NCBI RefSeq assembly: GCF_004366595.1
Contig: NZ_SORE01000007.1
Span: 124,001 to 188,000 of the forward strand
Length of the DNA stretch: 64,000 nt
Reading direction: 5' to 3'
Source of the DNA: Paraburkholderia rhizosphaerae
GTDB taxonomy: Bacteria; Pseudomonadota; Gammaproteobacteria; Burkholderiales; Burkholderiaceae
Position numbers and translations under genes: made by a program. Below the pieces are notes generated by a model, which searched no databases, was not told where the DNA came from, and worked only from the letters and a program-made list of their open reading frames with translations. Shown piece by piece: positions 25,840 to 34,693 of the stretch. The first letter of the stretch is position 1. Every line of letters begins with the position of its first letter.

Positions 25840-26109
25840 TTACTTTGCGCTTTGCCGCTTGTGCACCGGTTCTTCGTTGAAGAACTCGTGCTGCTCGCTC
25901 TCGTTCAGGCCGTTCAGAATGCTGACCGTCTTTTCGTTGATCAGATTCTCGACCGTGTTCGTGATCGTATTGCCATAGTGGCTTGCGAGTCGTTCGAGAT
26001 TGCGCTTCGTCGAAATCCGGACGAACACAGACAACCGCTCGGCCCCTCCTCCCGGGCCCAAATGGCGCTGCCGGTACCTTCGCTGCTTTTCGGAGTTTGA
26101 TAGTCCCAT
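25840..26109 (-). CDS. Small ribbon-helix-helix-like DNA-binding protein
   Basis: 89 residues. A basic N-terminal tail (SEKQRRYRQRHLG) is followed by ERLSVFVRISTKRNLERLAS, which reads as a beta strand plus helix, and HYGNTITNTVENLINEKT as the second helix, an arrangement typical of ribbon-helix-helix repressors. The C-terminal end is polar. The GC content is lower than that of neighbours, and it stands alone between large gaps, so it may be an acquired gene. No partner toxin gene is visible. The function is not known. Confidence 0.7.
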   Translation of the reverse strand: MGLSNSEKQRRYRQRHLGPGGGAERLSVFVRISTKRNLERLASHYGNTITNTVENLINEKTVSILNGLNESEQHEFFNEEPVHKRQSAK

Positions 26110-26447
26110 TGCGTCAATTCCACGGTCGTTCCGTATGAATCCATTCCTGCTGGATGCCTAGTTCTCGCTTCAATGGATATCGGCCGCAACTCAATCGGCA
26201 TTTAGGGTTGGGCAAAAGTTATGCGGTAACCGCAGCGACCGGAGGGTGCCGCACTGTTACGGCAAAGCCGCTCCCAGAGCGGCTTGGGGGACATTGACGA
26301 GCCTTTTTTAGCGTCGCGTGGACGGCTTTTTGGGTTCGCTTGACGAGCCTTCACTTCGCGGAAAATGACGTGCTTTGGGTGGCGCTCTTTATGCAATGGC
26401 AAAGCATATAAATGGCATTTCTTTCAATTGCCATACGAATTCGCCAC
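26110..26447. other. 338-bp gap with hairpin and direct repeats
   Basis: No coding frame. A perfect stem AAGCCGCTC-CCA-GAGCGGCTT lies at 26265-26285, a 13-bp palindrome TGCGGT-A-ACCGCA at 26222-26234, and TTGACGAGCCTT is repeated exactly at 26294-26305 and 26340-26351. The hairpin is not followed by a T-tract directly. Confidence 0.5.
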
Positions 26448-27893
26448 TCAATGAGAGTGGAACGCGTGCATGAATCGCGGCGGAAGATCCTCTTTGCGAT
26501 GGCGCATCTGATCGTCGAAGAACGTCGCGAACCGCGCAGCCGTAATTGCCTTGCCGAGATAGAAGCCTTGGGCGAGATCGATATGCGCGCGGCCGACTGC
26601 ATGGAACTGGCTCACGCCTTCCACGCCATCGACGACCACCGCCATATTCAAACGCCGCCCCGCGCTGGCGAGCTCCTGCAGCTGGTGCGCGCGTGCGCCC
26701 TCTTCGAGGCCCATGACGTCGCGATCCACTTTCACGAATTCGCAGCCCGCTTGCGCCAGCGACTCGAGCTTGTGCGACGCCGAGCGCACATGCGATACGC
26801 CAATGCGAATCTTGTCGTTGCGCACCTTTGCGATTGCGGACATCACTCCGGCGACATCGTCGACCGGCAGTTGCAACACCACATGACTCGCTTGTGCCAG
26901 GCGATCTGCCATCTTGACCAGTTTCGCAATCGAGTCGGATGATTCGAGCATCGACGCCGGCACATCGACGATCAAATACAGGGATTCACTCTGGTTGAGC
27001 CCTTCGAGTTCGGTTGCCGCGGTTTCAAACACGTAGTTGAGGATGCGCTCGGCAATCGGGCTGCGATCGAGTTGCTCCATGTACCATTCCGCGCCGCGAA
27101 TGCCATGAACCGAATTGCGCCAGCGCAGCATCACTTCCAGTCCCACGCACTTCTGCGTGCGCGTGAAGAACACGGGTTGATACTCGAGATGAAATTCGTT
27201 GCGCCGCAAACCGCGCCGCGCCGCGCGCGCGAGCGTCGCGCGCGGGCTGAACCAGCGCGCACGCGCCAGCATCAAGCCGGCAATGATCGCGCCCAGCAAC
27301 GCCGCGCCAAGCAGGATCGCGACGCCGACGCGGATCAGCATCTGCCATGGAATCGCGGGACCTGCCGACTCGGTGTCGTGGCTAACGGGTTGGGTGATCG
27401 GTTGCGTGTCGTCGGCAGGTGTTGTCGCCAGACGCGTTGCCGACGGCTGAACGAACGATGCGCCGATCATCCCACTTGAGCTCGACGCATTCTGACTCAG
27501 CGCGGCGCTTGCGTCGGATGCGACGATGACGGTAGCGGCCTGCTGCGCGGCGGAATCGTTGGATGTCGACGTCGACGTTCGCTCACCGCTTTCGCTCTTG
27601 CTTGCCACATGGGTAAAACGGCAGGCAACGCGCGTATCGACATTGAGCGCCTGGTCCATCCCCATGCCGCCAAGCGGCGCGGGCAACCGAACCACCGCGG
27701 GCCCCGCGCAATCGCGGCCTGAAAAGGTCCCGTCAGCGAGATCGGTCGCTGCCGTCGACGCGGACTGCGTCAGCGCAACGGCCGCTGCCGCATGGGCCGC
27801 TTGTGCGGACATGCAGACAGCCAAGACCCATAACACCCCGATGTATCTCGATCGCATAGTCGTGTGGTTAGTGTTGCCGCACTTGTCGTTCAT
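26448..27893 (-). CDS. Membrane-anchored degenerate EAL-domain protein
   Basis: 481 residues. The N-terminal signal region and a periplasmic, Ser/Ala-rich sensor segment (about 35-180) are followed by a transmembrane helix (about 187-212, LIRVGVAILLGAALLGAII) and a cytoplasmic EAL domain (about 225-470). The EAL motif reads GLEVMLRW; the usual metal-site DDFGTG is replaced by the GVSHVRSAS region, the asparagine strand reads IVDVPA and the AEGVE motif reads VDGVEG. KVD and AQGFYLGKAI are kept. Phosphodiesterase activity is therefore unlikely; it may sense c-di-GMP or bind a partner. Neither ATG 27893 nor ATG 27857 has a good ribosome binding site. Confidence 0.87.
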   Translation of the reverse strand: MNDKCGNTNHTTMRSRYIGVLWVLAVCMSAQAAHAAAAVALTQSASTAATDLADGTFSGRDCAGPAVVRLPAPLGGMGMDQALNVDTRVACRFTHVASKSESGERTSTSTSNDSAAQQAATVIVASDASAALSQNASSSSGMIGASFVQPSATRLATTPADDTQPITQPVSHDTESAGPAIPWQMLIRVGVAILLGAALLGAIIAGLMLARARWFSPRATLARAARRGLRRNEFHLEYQPVFFTRTQKCVGLEVMLRWRNSVHGIRGAEWYMEQLDRSPIAERILNYVFETAATELEGLNQSESLYLIVDVPASMLESSDSIAKLVKMADRLAQASHVVLQLPVDDVAGVMSAIAKVRNDKIRIGVSHVRSASHKLESLAQAGCEFVKVDRDVMGLEEGARAHQLQELASAGRRLNMAVVVDGVEGVSQFHAVGRAHIDLAQGFYLGKAITAARFATFFDDQMRHRKEDLPPRFMHAFHSH

Positions 27894-28338
27894 TCCGGAT
27901 GGAATGGCCCGCCGGCCCGGCTTCTAAAGACCAGGCTCAACGGACTAACGCGTTTGCGTCGGAATGCGAGCGGCAAATTGCCGGACGCAAACGTATGCGC
28001 AGCGGCGAGCAATTGGCGTCCTGAGACTACGCAAACGAGGACCTTAAAGGCCCCGAATTATAAGGACGCTATTCAAGCCGCATTTCACTCCGGTTACCCG
28101 GTAACCGGTAAGCTGCGATGAGAGGGAGCGGGAAAACAGGCAGGAATCTTTTATCGACACGCCGCGAGCGAATGAATCGACGGTTGGACGTACGATTTCC
28201 TGCTGCGCGTTCGATTGTTTTTATAACGCGTAAGTCTAACGCGCGAAGGCGGCGCTGTGTAGACGCACCGCGCGGTGTAGCGGGACCGGTTACGCACTAA
28301 CCTTCAATTCCCGCCTGTTAGCAGCCGGCCCGCGGGAG
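27894..28338. other. 445-bp intergenic stretch
   Basis: Lies between the iron-uptake pair and the EAL gene. The only clear element is a 19-bp palindrome at 28090-28108. An AT-richer patch (AATTATAAGG near 28055) could hold the EAL promoter. No coding frame was recognised. Confidence 0.45.
28090..28108. promoter_or_regulatory. 19-bp perfect palindrome
   Basis: CCGGTTACC-C-GGTAACCGG, arms of 9 bp around one central base, about 200 bp upstream of the EAL-domain gene. It looks like a dimeric regulator site; the protein is unknown. Confidence 0.4.
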
Positions 28339-29025
28339 TCAGGTGTCGCTCCACATCCGCAACAGGTTGTGATAGCAACCAACCAGCGTGCGTCGCGCCG
28401 TTTCGTCGGCGTTCGATGCGTTCAGCCGCTGAATCGAATTGTCCATATCGAACAGCAGAGCGCGCTGCGTGTCGTCACGTACGAGGCTTTGCGCCCAGAA
28501 GAAGCTCGACACTCGCGCGCCGCGCGTGACCGGCCGCACCTGATGCAGGCTCGTGCCCGGATAGACGATCGCGTGGCCGGCCGGCAGCTTCACTTCCTGC
28601 ACGCCAAACGTGTCTTCGATCAGCAATTCTCCGCCATCGTATTCGTCCGGCGGCGTCAGAAACAACGTGATCGATACATCGGTGCGCACGCGGTTGCCGC
28701 TGCCCGGCACGAGCCGGATCGCGCCGTCGACATGCGCTCCGAAATGCATGCCGCCTTCGTACCGATTGAAGAGTGGCGGATACACCTTGTTCGGCAACAC
28801 GGCGCTAATAAAAAGCGGATTGCGTTCGAGCGACGCGACGATCCGGTCGCCCATTTCGAGCGCGATCGGCGACCCTTCGGCAATCTGCTGATTATGTTTG
28901 ACGGGCGCGCCCTGATAGCCGGCGGTCGCGCGGCCGTGGACCCAGGAGCCGGTTGCCGCTTCGAGTTGCGCGCGCATCGCGGCGGCGTCGGCGGGACTGA
29001 GTACGTCGGGGATCGAGACAATCAT
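28339..29025 (-). CDS. piuC: Fe2+-dependent dioxygenase, PKHD-type hydroxylase
   Basis: 228-residue 2-oxoglutarate/Fe(II) dioxygenase of the PiuC/YbiX group. Iron ligands are His98 and Asp100 (HFGAHVDG) and His161 (TSLHQVRPV); Arg171 in [11 protein letters not shown] should bind 2-oxoglutarate. Length and motifs match the family throughout. It lies 79 bp after the TonB receptor gene on the same strand, as in the known piuA-piuC pairing, and so should be iron-regulated with it. Role in siderophore or iron handling is established by association for the family; its reaction is not known. Confidence 0.93.
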   Translation of the reverse strand: MIVSIPDVLSPADAAAMRAQLEAATGSWVHGRATAGYQGAPVKHNQQIAEGSPIALEMGDRIVASLERNPLFISAVLPNKVYPPLFNRYEGGMHFGAHVDGAIRLVPGSGNRVRTDVSITLFLTPPDEYDGGELLIEDTFGVQEVKLPAGHAIVYPGTSLHQVRPVTRGARVSSFFWAQSLVRDDTQRALLFDMDNSIQRLNASNADETARRTLVGCYHNLLRMWSDT

Positions 29026-29104
29026 CGTTTAAAGCTTCCTGCGTGACCGCGCGCCGACTTGCGAAGCGCGTGCGCGCGGCATTCGTGGGATTCGCCTGCG
29101 GAGA

Positions 29105-31363
29105 TCAATAGAAGCGATAGTTTACCGTTGCAAGGAACGTGCGGCCCTGAGCCGGCACTGCACGGCCGCCGTCGGACGCGATCACCTGATCGAAGTAATG
29201 CTTGTTGGTCAGGTTGATCAGATTCAGCTGCACGTCATAGTGTTTCTGGTGATACGCGGCCATTGCGTCCCAGCGCGTGTAGCCCGGCACTTCGACACGG
29301 TTATTGGTTGCCGCGTAACGAGGGCCCGTGTACACCGGACCACCGCCGATTTCCCATTGCGGCGTGATCGCGTACGTGGTCCACAACGTGAGCATATTGC
29401 GCGGCGTGTTAGCTGGCACATTGCCCTGCGTACCGTCTCTCGCTTCGACGATTTCGCCGTCCATATACGTGTAACCGCCGAACACCTGCCACTTGTTCGT
29501 AATGCGACCGGCCACGCCCAACTGGTAGCCGCGCACGCGGATATTGCCGTCGAGCGTGTACGTGCCGTCGACATTCTGCGTACGTGCGTTGGTCTGCTCG
29601 ATGTTGAACAGCGACTGCGTGAGCGACAATCCGCCGCCGAGCAGATCCCATTTGGAGCCGACTTCGTACGACTTGTTATGCACAGGCGGCAGGCCCTGTT
29701 GCCCGTTTGTCAGCGTCAGCGCTTCGAGTGACGGGTCGAATGACGTGCCGTACGACACGTAGTACGACTGCCAGTCGGTCGGCTGCCAGATCACGCCGCC
29801 ACGCACGCTCGTGAAGAAGTTGGTTTGTGCCGCATAGCCCGGCGCATTGATCGAGTTGTTGATCGACGCTTCATAGCGGTCCCAGCGCACGCCGCCGACC
29901 ACCTTCCAGTGCTGGCCGATCGACACCGTATCGTTCGCATAGATGCCGATGCCGTTCGCGCTGGATTCCGCAAGATTGCCGCGCGTGATCTGCAGATTCG
30001 ACGGCGTCGGCACGTACGGCGGATTGAGCAGCGGCACAATCGCAATCGTATTGCTCGGCAGGCCGGGCGTGGTCGCGGTGTACGACTGGTTGCCATACGT
30101 CTCGTGACTGAGGTCGACGCCCGTCAACAGGTCGTGCTTCAGGAAGCCGGTCGCGAACTTCGTTTCGAGCTCGGTGGTGTTGTAGATCGAATGATCGTTG
30201 ATCACGCGGTCCTTGCCCTGCATCCTCACGAACAGTTGCGACGGACTGAGCGTCGTGAAGTTGCCGTTCGACAGCGCCGGCGACGTCGCGAGCGGCCCGG
30301 TCAGCACCGCGGCCGGATTCGACGCGCGCACGTCGGTGCTGTAGTGGCTGTACTGCGTCTGGTTGCTCAGCGTGACATTCTCGTTGAAGCGATGCTTGAT
30401 GCGCGCGGAGAACGTCTGCACGTCCTGAATCGTGCGGTCATTTGTGAAACCGTAGAACGTCGACGGGCCGACTACCGACGCCGGATGACCGTTCAGCGAC
30501 GGCACGCCATAGTCAGGCTGATCGCGGTTGTGCTGGATCAGCGCGGACAGCGTGATTTCGGTCGGCGTGCCGATGCCGAACTTCACTTCCGGCGCGACGC
30601 CGTAGTCCTTGCTCTTCATCACGTCGCGGGTCGAACCGAGTGACTGGCCGAACGCATTGATACGGAATGCTGACGTATCGGTAATCGGCTGATTCAGGTC
30701 GACCGTGGTGCGGTATCGGTCACTTGTGCCGGCCTGCACTGATACGTCGGCGCGCGGCTTCAGTGTCGGCTGCTTGCTGACCTGGTTGATCACACCGCCC
30801 GTCGATCCGCGGCCGAAATACAGCGAAGACGGGCCGTACAACACGTCGATCGATTCGAGGTTGAACGTATCGCGATAGTACTGTCCGCGATCGCGGAAGC
30901 CGTCGAGATAAATGTCGGTGCGTGCGCTGAAGCCGCGCAGGTTGATGTTGTTGCCAATCGAGCCGCCTTCGGCCGCCGCGATCGTGATGCCGGGCACATT
31001 GCGCAACGCATCGGTAAACGATGAGGCAGCCTGCGATTGCAGCACCGCCTTCGGCACGACGACCGCCGCTTGCGGAATATCGCGCAACGCAGTGGGTATT
31101 TTCGCGCCGACACTCGACATTTCCGGCTGGAAATCGTCGTTCGCGTCGGTCTGGCCGGTGACCTTCACCGCAGGCAAGGTCGCGCCCGGTGCGCTGCCAT
31201 CTGCGGCGGCGGCACCATCGCTCGCGGTTTTCGCGTCCGGCGTACCGGCGGGCGCCTGAGCGACTTGTGTGCCGGCAGGCGCGTTCGGCGCGGCCGTCTG
31301 CGCGTAGAGCGGCGTCGCGAAAATGGCCATCACGGCCGCCGCGAGAGGCGTAGTCTTCAACAT
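29105..31363 (-). CDS. TonB-dependent siderophore receptor (Fiu/PiuA-like)
   Basis: 752-residue outer-membrane gated channel for ferric siderophores (catecholate type by resemblance). A signal peptide ends at LYAQ, followed by an Ala/Pro-rich segment. The plug domain runs from about residue 85 to 200, with IPQAAVVVPKAVLQSQ, LRNVPGITIAAAEGGS and DIYLDGFRDRGQYYRDTFN. The beta-barrel ends LATVNYRFY with the C-terminal aromatic residue needed for assembly. AGGGAA precedes the ATG. A Fur-like site lies 160-180 bp upstream and piuC follows, forming an iron-starvation operon. Confidence 0.94.
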   Translation of the reverse strand: MLKTTPLAAAVMAIFATPLYAQTAAPNAPAGTQVAQAPAGTPDAKTASDGAAAADGSAPGATLPAVKVTGQTDANDDFQPEMSSVGAKIPTALRDIPQAAVVVPKAVLQSQAASSFTDALRNVPGITIAAAEGGSIGNNINLRGFSARTDIYLDGFRDRGQYYRDTFNLESIDVLYGPSSLYFGRGSTGGVINQVSKQPTLKPRADVSVQAGTSDRYRTTVDLNQPITDTSAFRINAFGQSLGSTRDVMKSKDYGVAPEVKFGIGTPTEITLSALIQHNRDQPDYGVPSLNGHPASVVGPSTFYGFTNDRTIQDVQTFSARIKHRFNENVTLSNQTQYSHYSTDVRASNPAAVLTGPLATSPALSNGNFTTLSPSQLFVRMQGKDRVINDHSIYNTTELETKFATGFLKHDLLTGVDLSHETYGNQSYTATTPGLPSNTIAIVPLLNPPYVPTPSNLQITRGNLAESSANGIGIYANDTVSIGQHWKVVGGVRWDRYEASINNSINAPGYAAQTNFFTSVRGGVIWQPTDWQSYYVSYGTSFDPSLEALTLTNGQQGLPPVHNKSYEVGSKWDLLGGGLSLTQSLFNIEQTNARTQNVDGTYTLDGNIRVRGYQLGVAGRITNKWQVFGGYTYMDGEIVEARDGTQGNVPANTPRNMLTLWTTYAITPQWEIGGGPVYTGPRYAATNNRVEVPGYTRWDAMAAYHQKHYDVQLNLINLTNKHYFDQVIASDGGRAVPAQGRTFLATVNYRFY

Positions 31364-31521
31364 CCTGGTTCCCTGTCGTTATCAGTTGGTTCTTATGAGC
31401 CGGCAGCGTGATTGCGCCACCGGCGCACGCGAATGGCGTGCGGGGACCACCCCCGTCGGTGCTGAACGCGGCAACCGGCGTGTCGTATCGGGTTATTCTT
31501 AGTTAGATTCGGTTACAACTT

Positions 31522-31540
31522 AATGAGAATCGGTATCATT
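31522..31540 (-). promoter_or_regulatory. Fur box
   Basis: AATGAGAATCGGTATCATT is an imperfect 9-1-9 inverted repeat close to the AATGAGAAT-type Fur half-sites of beta- and gammaproteobacteria. It is upstream of the TonB receptor gene, where Fur repression is expected. Just beyond it CAATTGTT occurs twice at 10-bp spacing (31551-31558 and 31561-31568). Confidence 0.7.
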
Positions 31541-31680
31541 ACATGAATGACAATTGTTCGCAATTGTTGGCCGGCCGAGATGTGGTCGAAACACGTCAGT
31601 CGATAATTTGAAAGAATTTGAAACGGCCGCGCCGAAGAGCTGCGTCTCAGCGCCGCACGTCGCGCGTAAGTCCGTTTCGC

Positions 31681-31712
31681 ACAAAGAAAAAGGCGGCACT
31701 TTACGTGCCGCC
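31681..31712 (-). terminator. Intrinsic terminator of the glp operon
   Basis: On the minus strand GGCGGCAC, a 5-nt loop and GTGCCGCC (perfect 8-bp stem, 31692-31712) are followed by TTTTTCTTT, 44 bp past the last gene of the leftward glycerol importer operon. The remainder of 31364-31755 holds the TonB receptor control region. Confidence 0.88.
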
Positions 31713-31755
31713 CTAGCTACTTGCGCCGTATTTCCAGCGTCTTGCTACGCCGCGA

Positions 31756-33498
31756 TCAGCGCACCTTGCCCGCCTTCCACGCTGAAAGCAGCTGGTCGTA
31801 ACTGACCGTCTCGCCCTTCGGCTTTTCGTTCGCGAGCTTTTTCCACGGCGCGTGCTGGTCGGACAGCCACTTTGACGGATCGCTTTCGGGGTTCAACTCC
31901 GGCGCGCACGATTTCATCCCCGCGCGCTGCAGACGCGCCAGCACCTGATCCATTTCCTTCGCGAGGGTGTCCATCGCCGCCTGCGGGGTCTTTTCGCCCG
32001 CCACCGCGGTGCCGACGTTCTTCCACCACAATTGCGCCATCTTCGGATAGTCGGGCACGTTGTTGCCGGTCGGCGTCCATGCGACCCGCGCCGGGCTGCG
32101 ATAGAACTCGATCAGGCCGCCGTACTTGTCGGCGTTCTTCGTGAAGTAATCGCTATGGATGTCCGAATCGCGAATAAACGTGAGACCGACGATCGACTTC
32201 TTCAGCGACACCGATTTCGACGTCACGAATTGCGCATAGAGCCAGGCGGCCGCGCGCTGATTCGCGGGCGTCGACTTGAAGAAGGTCCACGAGCCGACAT
32301 CCTGATAGCCGTTCTGCATGCCGTCCTTCCAGTACGCGCCATGCGGCGACGGCGCCATCCGCCACTTCGGCGTGCCATCGGGGTTGGTCACGTTGCCGGG
32401 CTTCAGCATCGACGCGGTGAACGCGGTGTACCAGAACACCTGCTGCGCGATGCGGCCTTGCGCCGGCACTGGACCCGCCTCGCTGAACGTCATGCCTGAT
32501 GCTTCGGGCGGCGCGTACTTCTTCAACCAGTCGATGTATTTGGTCGTCGCGTAGACTGCGGCCGGACTGTTCGTGCCGCCGCCGCGCGACACCGATGCGC
32601 CCACCGGATGACAGCCGTCCGGTGTCACGCGAATGCCCCATTCGTCGACTGGCATGCCGTTCGGAATGCCCTTGTCGGCTTCGCCCGCCATCGATAGCCA
32701 TGCGTCGGTGAAGCGCCAGCCAAGCGACGGATCTTTCTTGCCGTAGTCCATGTGCCCATAGACCTTCTCACCGTCGATCGACTTCACATCGTTCGTAAAG
32801 AACTCGGCGATGTCTTCGTACGCGGACCAGTTCACCGGCACGCCGAGGTCATAACCGTACTTCGCCTTGAACTTGTCCTTCAGGTCCTTGCGCGCGAACC
32901 AGTCGGCGCGGAACCAGTACAGGTTCGCGAACTGCTGGTCCGGCAATTGATAGAGCTTCTTGTCCGGTGCGGTCGTAAAGCTCGTGCCGATGAAGTCCTT
33001 GATGTCGAGGCCCGGATTCGTATACTCCTTGCCCTCGCCCGCCATATAGTCGGACAGCGGAATGATCACGCCATAGCGATAGTGCGTGCCGATCAGATCC
33101 GAATCGGAGATCCATCCATCGTAGATGCTCTGGCCCGACTGCATCGACGTCTGCAGTTTCTCAACGACGTCCCCTTCCTGGATGATGTCGTGCTTGACCG
33201 GAATACCGGTGATCTCGGTAAACGCCTTTGCAAGCGTTTTCGATTCGTAGATATGCGTGTCGATCGTTTCGGATACCACATGAACTTCCTTCACGCCTTG
33301 CGACTTCAGCTTGGCCGCCGTATCGATGAACCATTTCATCTCGTCCATCTGCTGCTGCTTGCTTAGCGTGCTGGGCTGGAACTCGCTGTCAACCCATTTC
33401 TGCGCTTCGGGCATGCCCGCCTGCGCGGTGTGGTTCGCCAACGCGCCTGCAACGACGCCAGCGACCGCGAGCGCGACGATCCGTCTCCTGTGTTGCAT
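31756..33498 (-). CDS. glpV: Glycerol ABC transporter substrate-binding protein
   Basis: 580-residue periplasmic binding protein, larger than usual sugar-binding proteins and typical of GlpV. The signal peptide ends around HTAQA. IPVKHDIIQEGDVVEKLQ and YQLPDQQFANLYWFRADWF are characteristic blocks; the C-terminus ends DQLLSAWKAGKVR. The start at 33498 (MQHRRRIV) has AGGAG seven bases before it and is preferred to an ATG seven codons upstream. It is the last gene of the operon, followed by a strong terminator. In Rhizobium the GlpSTPQUV system imports glycerol; that assignment is by family. Confidence 0.93.
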   Translation of the reverse strand: MQHRRRIVALAVAGVVAGALANHTAQAGMPEAQKWVDSEFQPSTLSKQQQMDEMKWFIDTAAKLKSQGVKEVHVVSETIDTHIYESKTLAKAFTEITGIPVKHDIIQEGDVVEKLQTSMQSGQSIYDGWISDSDLIGTHYRYGVIIPLSDYMAGEGKEYTNPGLDIKDFIGTSFTTAPDKKLYQLPDQQFANLYWFRADWFARKDLKDKFKAKYGYDLGVPVNWSAYEDIAEFFTNDVKSIDGEKVYGHMDYGKKDPSLGWRFTDAWLSMAGEADKGIPNGMPVDEWGIRVTPDGCHPVGASVSRGGGTNSPAAVYATTKYIDWLKKYAPPEASGMTFSEAGPVPAQGRIAQQVFWYTAFTASMLKPGNVTNPDGTPKWRMAPSPHGAYWKDGMQNGYQDVGSWTFFKSTPANQRAAAWLYAQFVTSKSVSLKKSIVGLTFIRDSDIHSDYFTKNADKYGGLIEFYRSPARVAWTPTGNNVPDYPKMAQLWWKNVGTAVAGEKTPQAAMDTLAKEMDQVLARLQRAGMKSCAPELNPESDPSKWLSDQHAPWKKLANEKPKGETVSYDQLLSAWKAGKVR

Positions 33499-33590
33499 GG
33501 TCTTCTCCTGTGTCTCCACACCCCTTGGATCATCCGCCGGCGGCCGCTCGGGGCATCAACGGAACCGGTCTCTTCGAACCTGTATTTCCT

Positions 33591-33872
33591 CTACCCCTTC
33601 CACATCACGAGCAGCAGCACGACAACCGACGCCGCGAAGCCCGGCCAGATGCTCGCGCCTTCGCTCGTCAGTGCGAGCCAGCCGAGGTTCACGTATGCGG
33701 CGGCGAGCAAGCCGATAAAGAGCCGATCGCCGCGCGTCGTCGAGATCGGCAGAAAGCCCTTGCGTTCGACGGTCGGCGCACGCCACTCCCACACGGTCAT
33801 GCCGGCCAGCATCACGACGACGCACGCAAAGAAGATCGCGACTTCCGGCGTCCAGTACATCCACGTGAGCAT
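33591..33872 (-). CDS. glpU: DUF2160 family small membrane protein of glycerol importer
   Basis: 93-residue integral membrane protein with three or so transmembrane helices (VAIFFACVVVMLAGMTVW, DRLFIGLLAAAYVNLGWLAL, GFAASVVVLLLVMW). The motif GMTVWEWRAPTVERKGFLP is typical of DUF2160. Its ATG shares one base with the stop codon of glpQ (TGATG), indicating translational coupling. It always accompanies this importer type; its exact role is unknown. Confidence 0.9.
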   Translation of the reverse strand: MLTWMYWTPEVAIFFACVVVMLAGMTVWEWRAPTVERKGFLPISTTRGDRLFIGLLAAAYVNLGWLALTSEGASIWPGFAASVVVLLLVMWKG

Positions 33873-34693
33873 CACACTCTCCCCATCGCGAAGCCCTTCG
33901 CGATGTAGTTGCGGACGAAATAGATCACCAGCGCGCCGGGAATGATGGTCAGCACGCCGGCCGCCGACAGCACGCCCCAGTCCATGCCCGCCGCCGACAC
34001 CGTGCGCGTCATCACCGCGGCGATCGGCTTCGCGTTGACGGTGGTCAGCGTGCGGGCGAGCAGCAGCTCGACCCAGCTGAACATGAAGCAGAAGAACGCA
34101 GTCACGCCAATGCCCGCCTTGATCAGCGGCACGAAGATCTTGACGAAGAAGGTCGGGAACGAGTAGCCGTCGATATACGCGGTCTCGTCGATTTCTCGTG
34201 GCACACCGGACATGAACCCTTCGAGAATCCACACGGCGAGCGGCACGTTGAACAGCATGTGCGCAAGTGCGACCGCGATATGCGTGTCCTGCAAGCCGAC
34301 GCTCGAATACAGCTGGAAGAACGGCAGCAGGAACACGGCGGGCGGCGTCATCCGGTTCGTCAACAGCCAGAAGAACATATGCTTGTCGCCGAGGAAACGG
34401 TAGCGCGAAAAGGCGTACGCGGCCGGCAATGCGACGAGCACCGACAACACCGTGTTGATCACCACATAGATGATCGAATTGATATACCCCCAGTACCACG
34501 ACGGGTCGGTGAAGATCACCATGAAGTTGTCGAATGTGATGCGCTGCGGCAGCAGCGCGAACGTCGACATCGTCTCTTCGTTGGTGCGCAGCGCGATCGA
34601 TAGCATCCAGTACAGAGGAATCAGCGCAAACAGGATGTAGACGATCAATACGATCGCGCGAATCCAGCGCCGCTGGCCGGTCCGGTCATGCAT
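33872..34693 (-). CDS. glpQ: Glycerol ABC transporter permease
   Basis: 273-residue MalG-type inner-membrane permease with six helices. The EAA-type coupling loop is EIDETAYIDGYSFPTFFVKIF near residue 180-200. The start at 34693 follows an excellent AAGGAGG site; the upstream extension is rejected. It overlaps glpP by 8 bp and shares a base with glpU. It pairs with GlpP to form the channel. Confidence 0.94.
   Translation of the reverse strand: MHDRTGQRRWIRAIVLIVYILFALIPLYWMLSIALRTNEETMSTFALLPQRITFDNFMVIFTDPSWYWGYINSIIYVVINTVLSVLVALPAAYAFSRYRFLGDKHMFFWLLTNRMTPPAVFLLPFFQLYSSVGLQDTHIAVALAHMLFNVPLAVWILEGFMSGVPREIDETAYIDGYSFPTFFVKIFVPLIKAGIGVTAFFCFMFSWVELLLARTLTTVNAKPIAAVMTRTVSAAGMDWGVLSAAGVLTIIPGALVIYFVRNYIAKGFAMGRV

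Noticed and set aside
26265..26285. 9-bp hairpin as an intrinsic terminator
   Set aside because: No T-tract directly follows on either strand and no gene ends next to it on the plus strand.
26448..27893. Active c-di-GMP phosphodiesterase
   Set aside because: Several catalytic and metal-binding motifs of EAL enzymes are missing.
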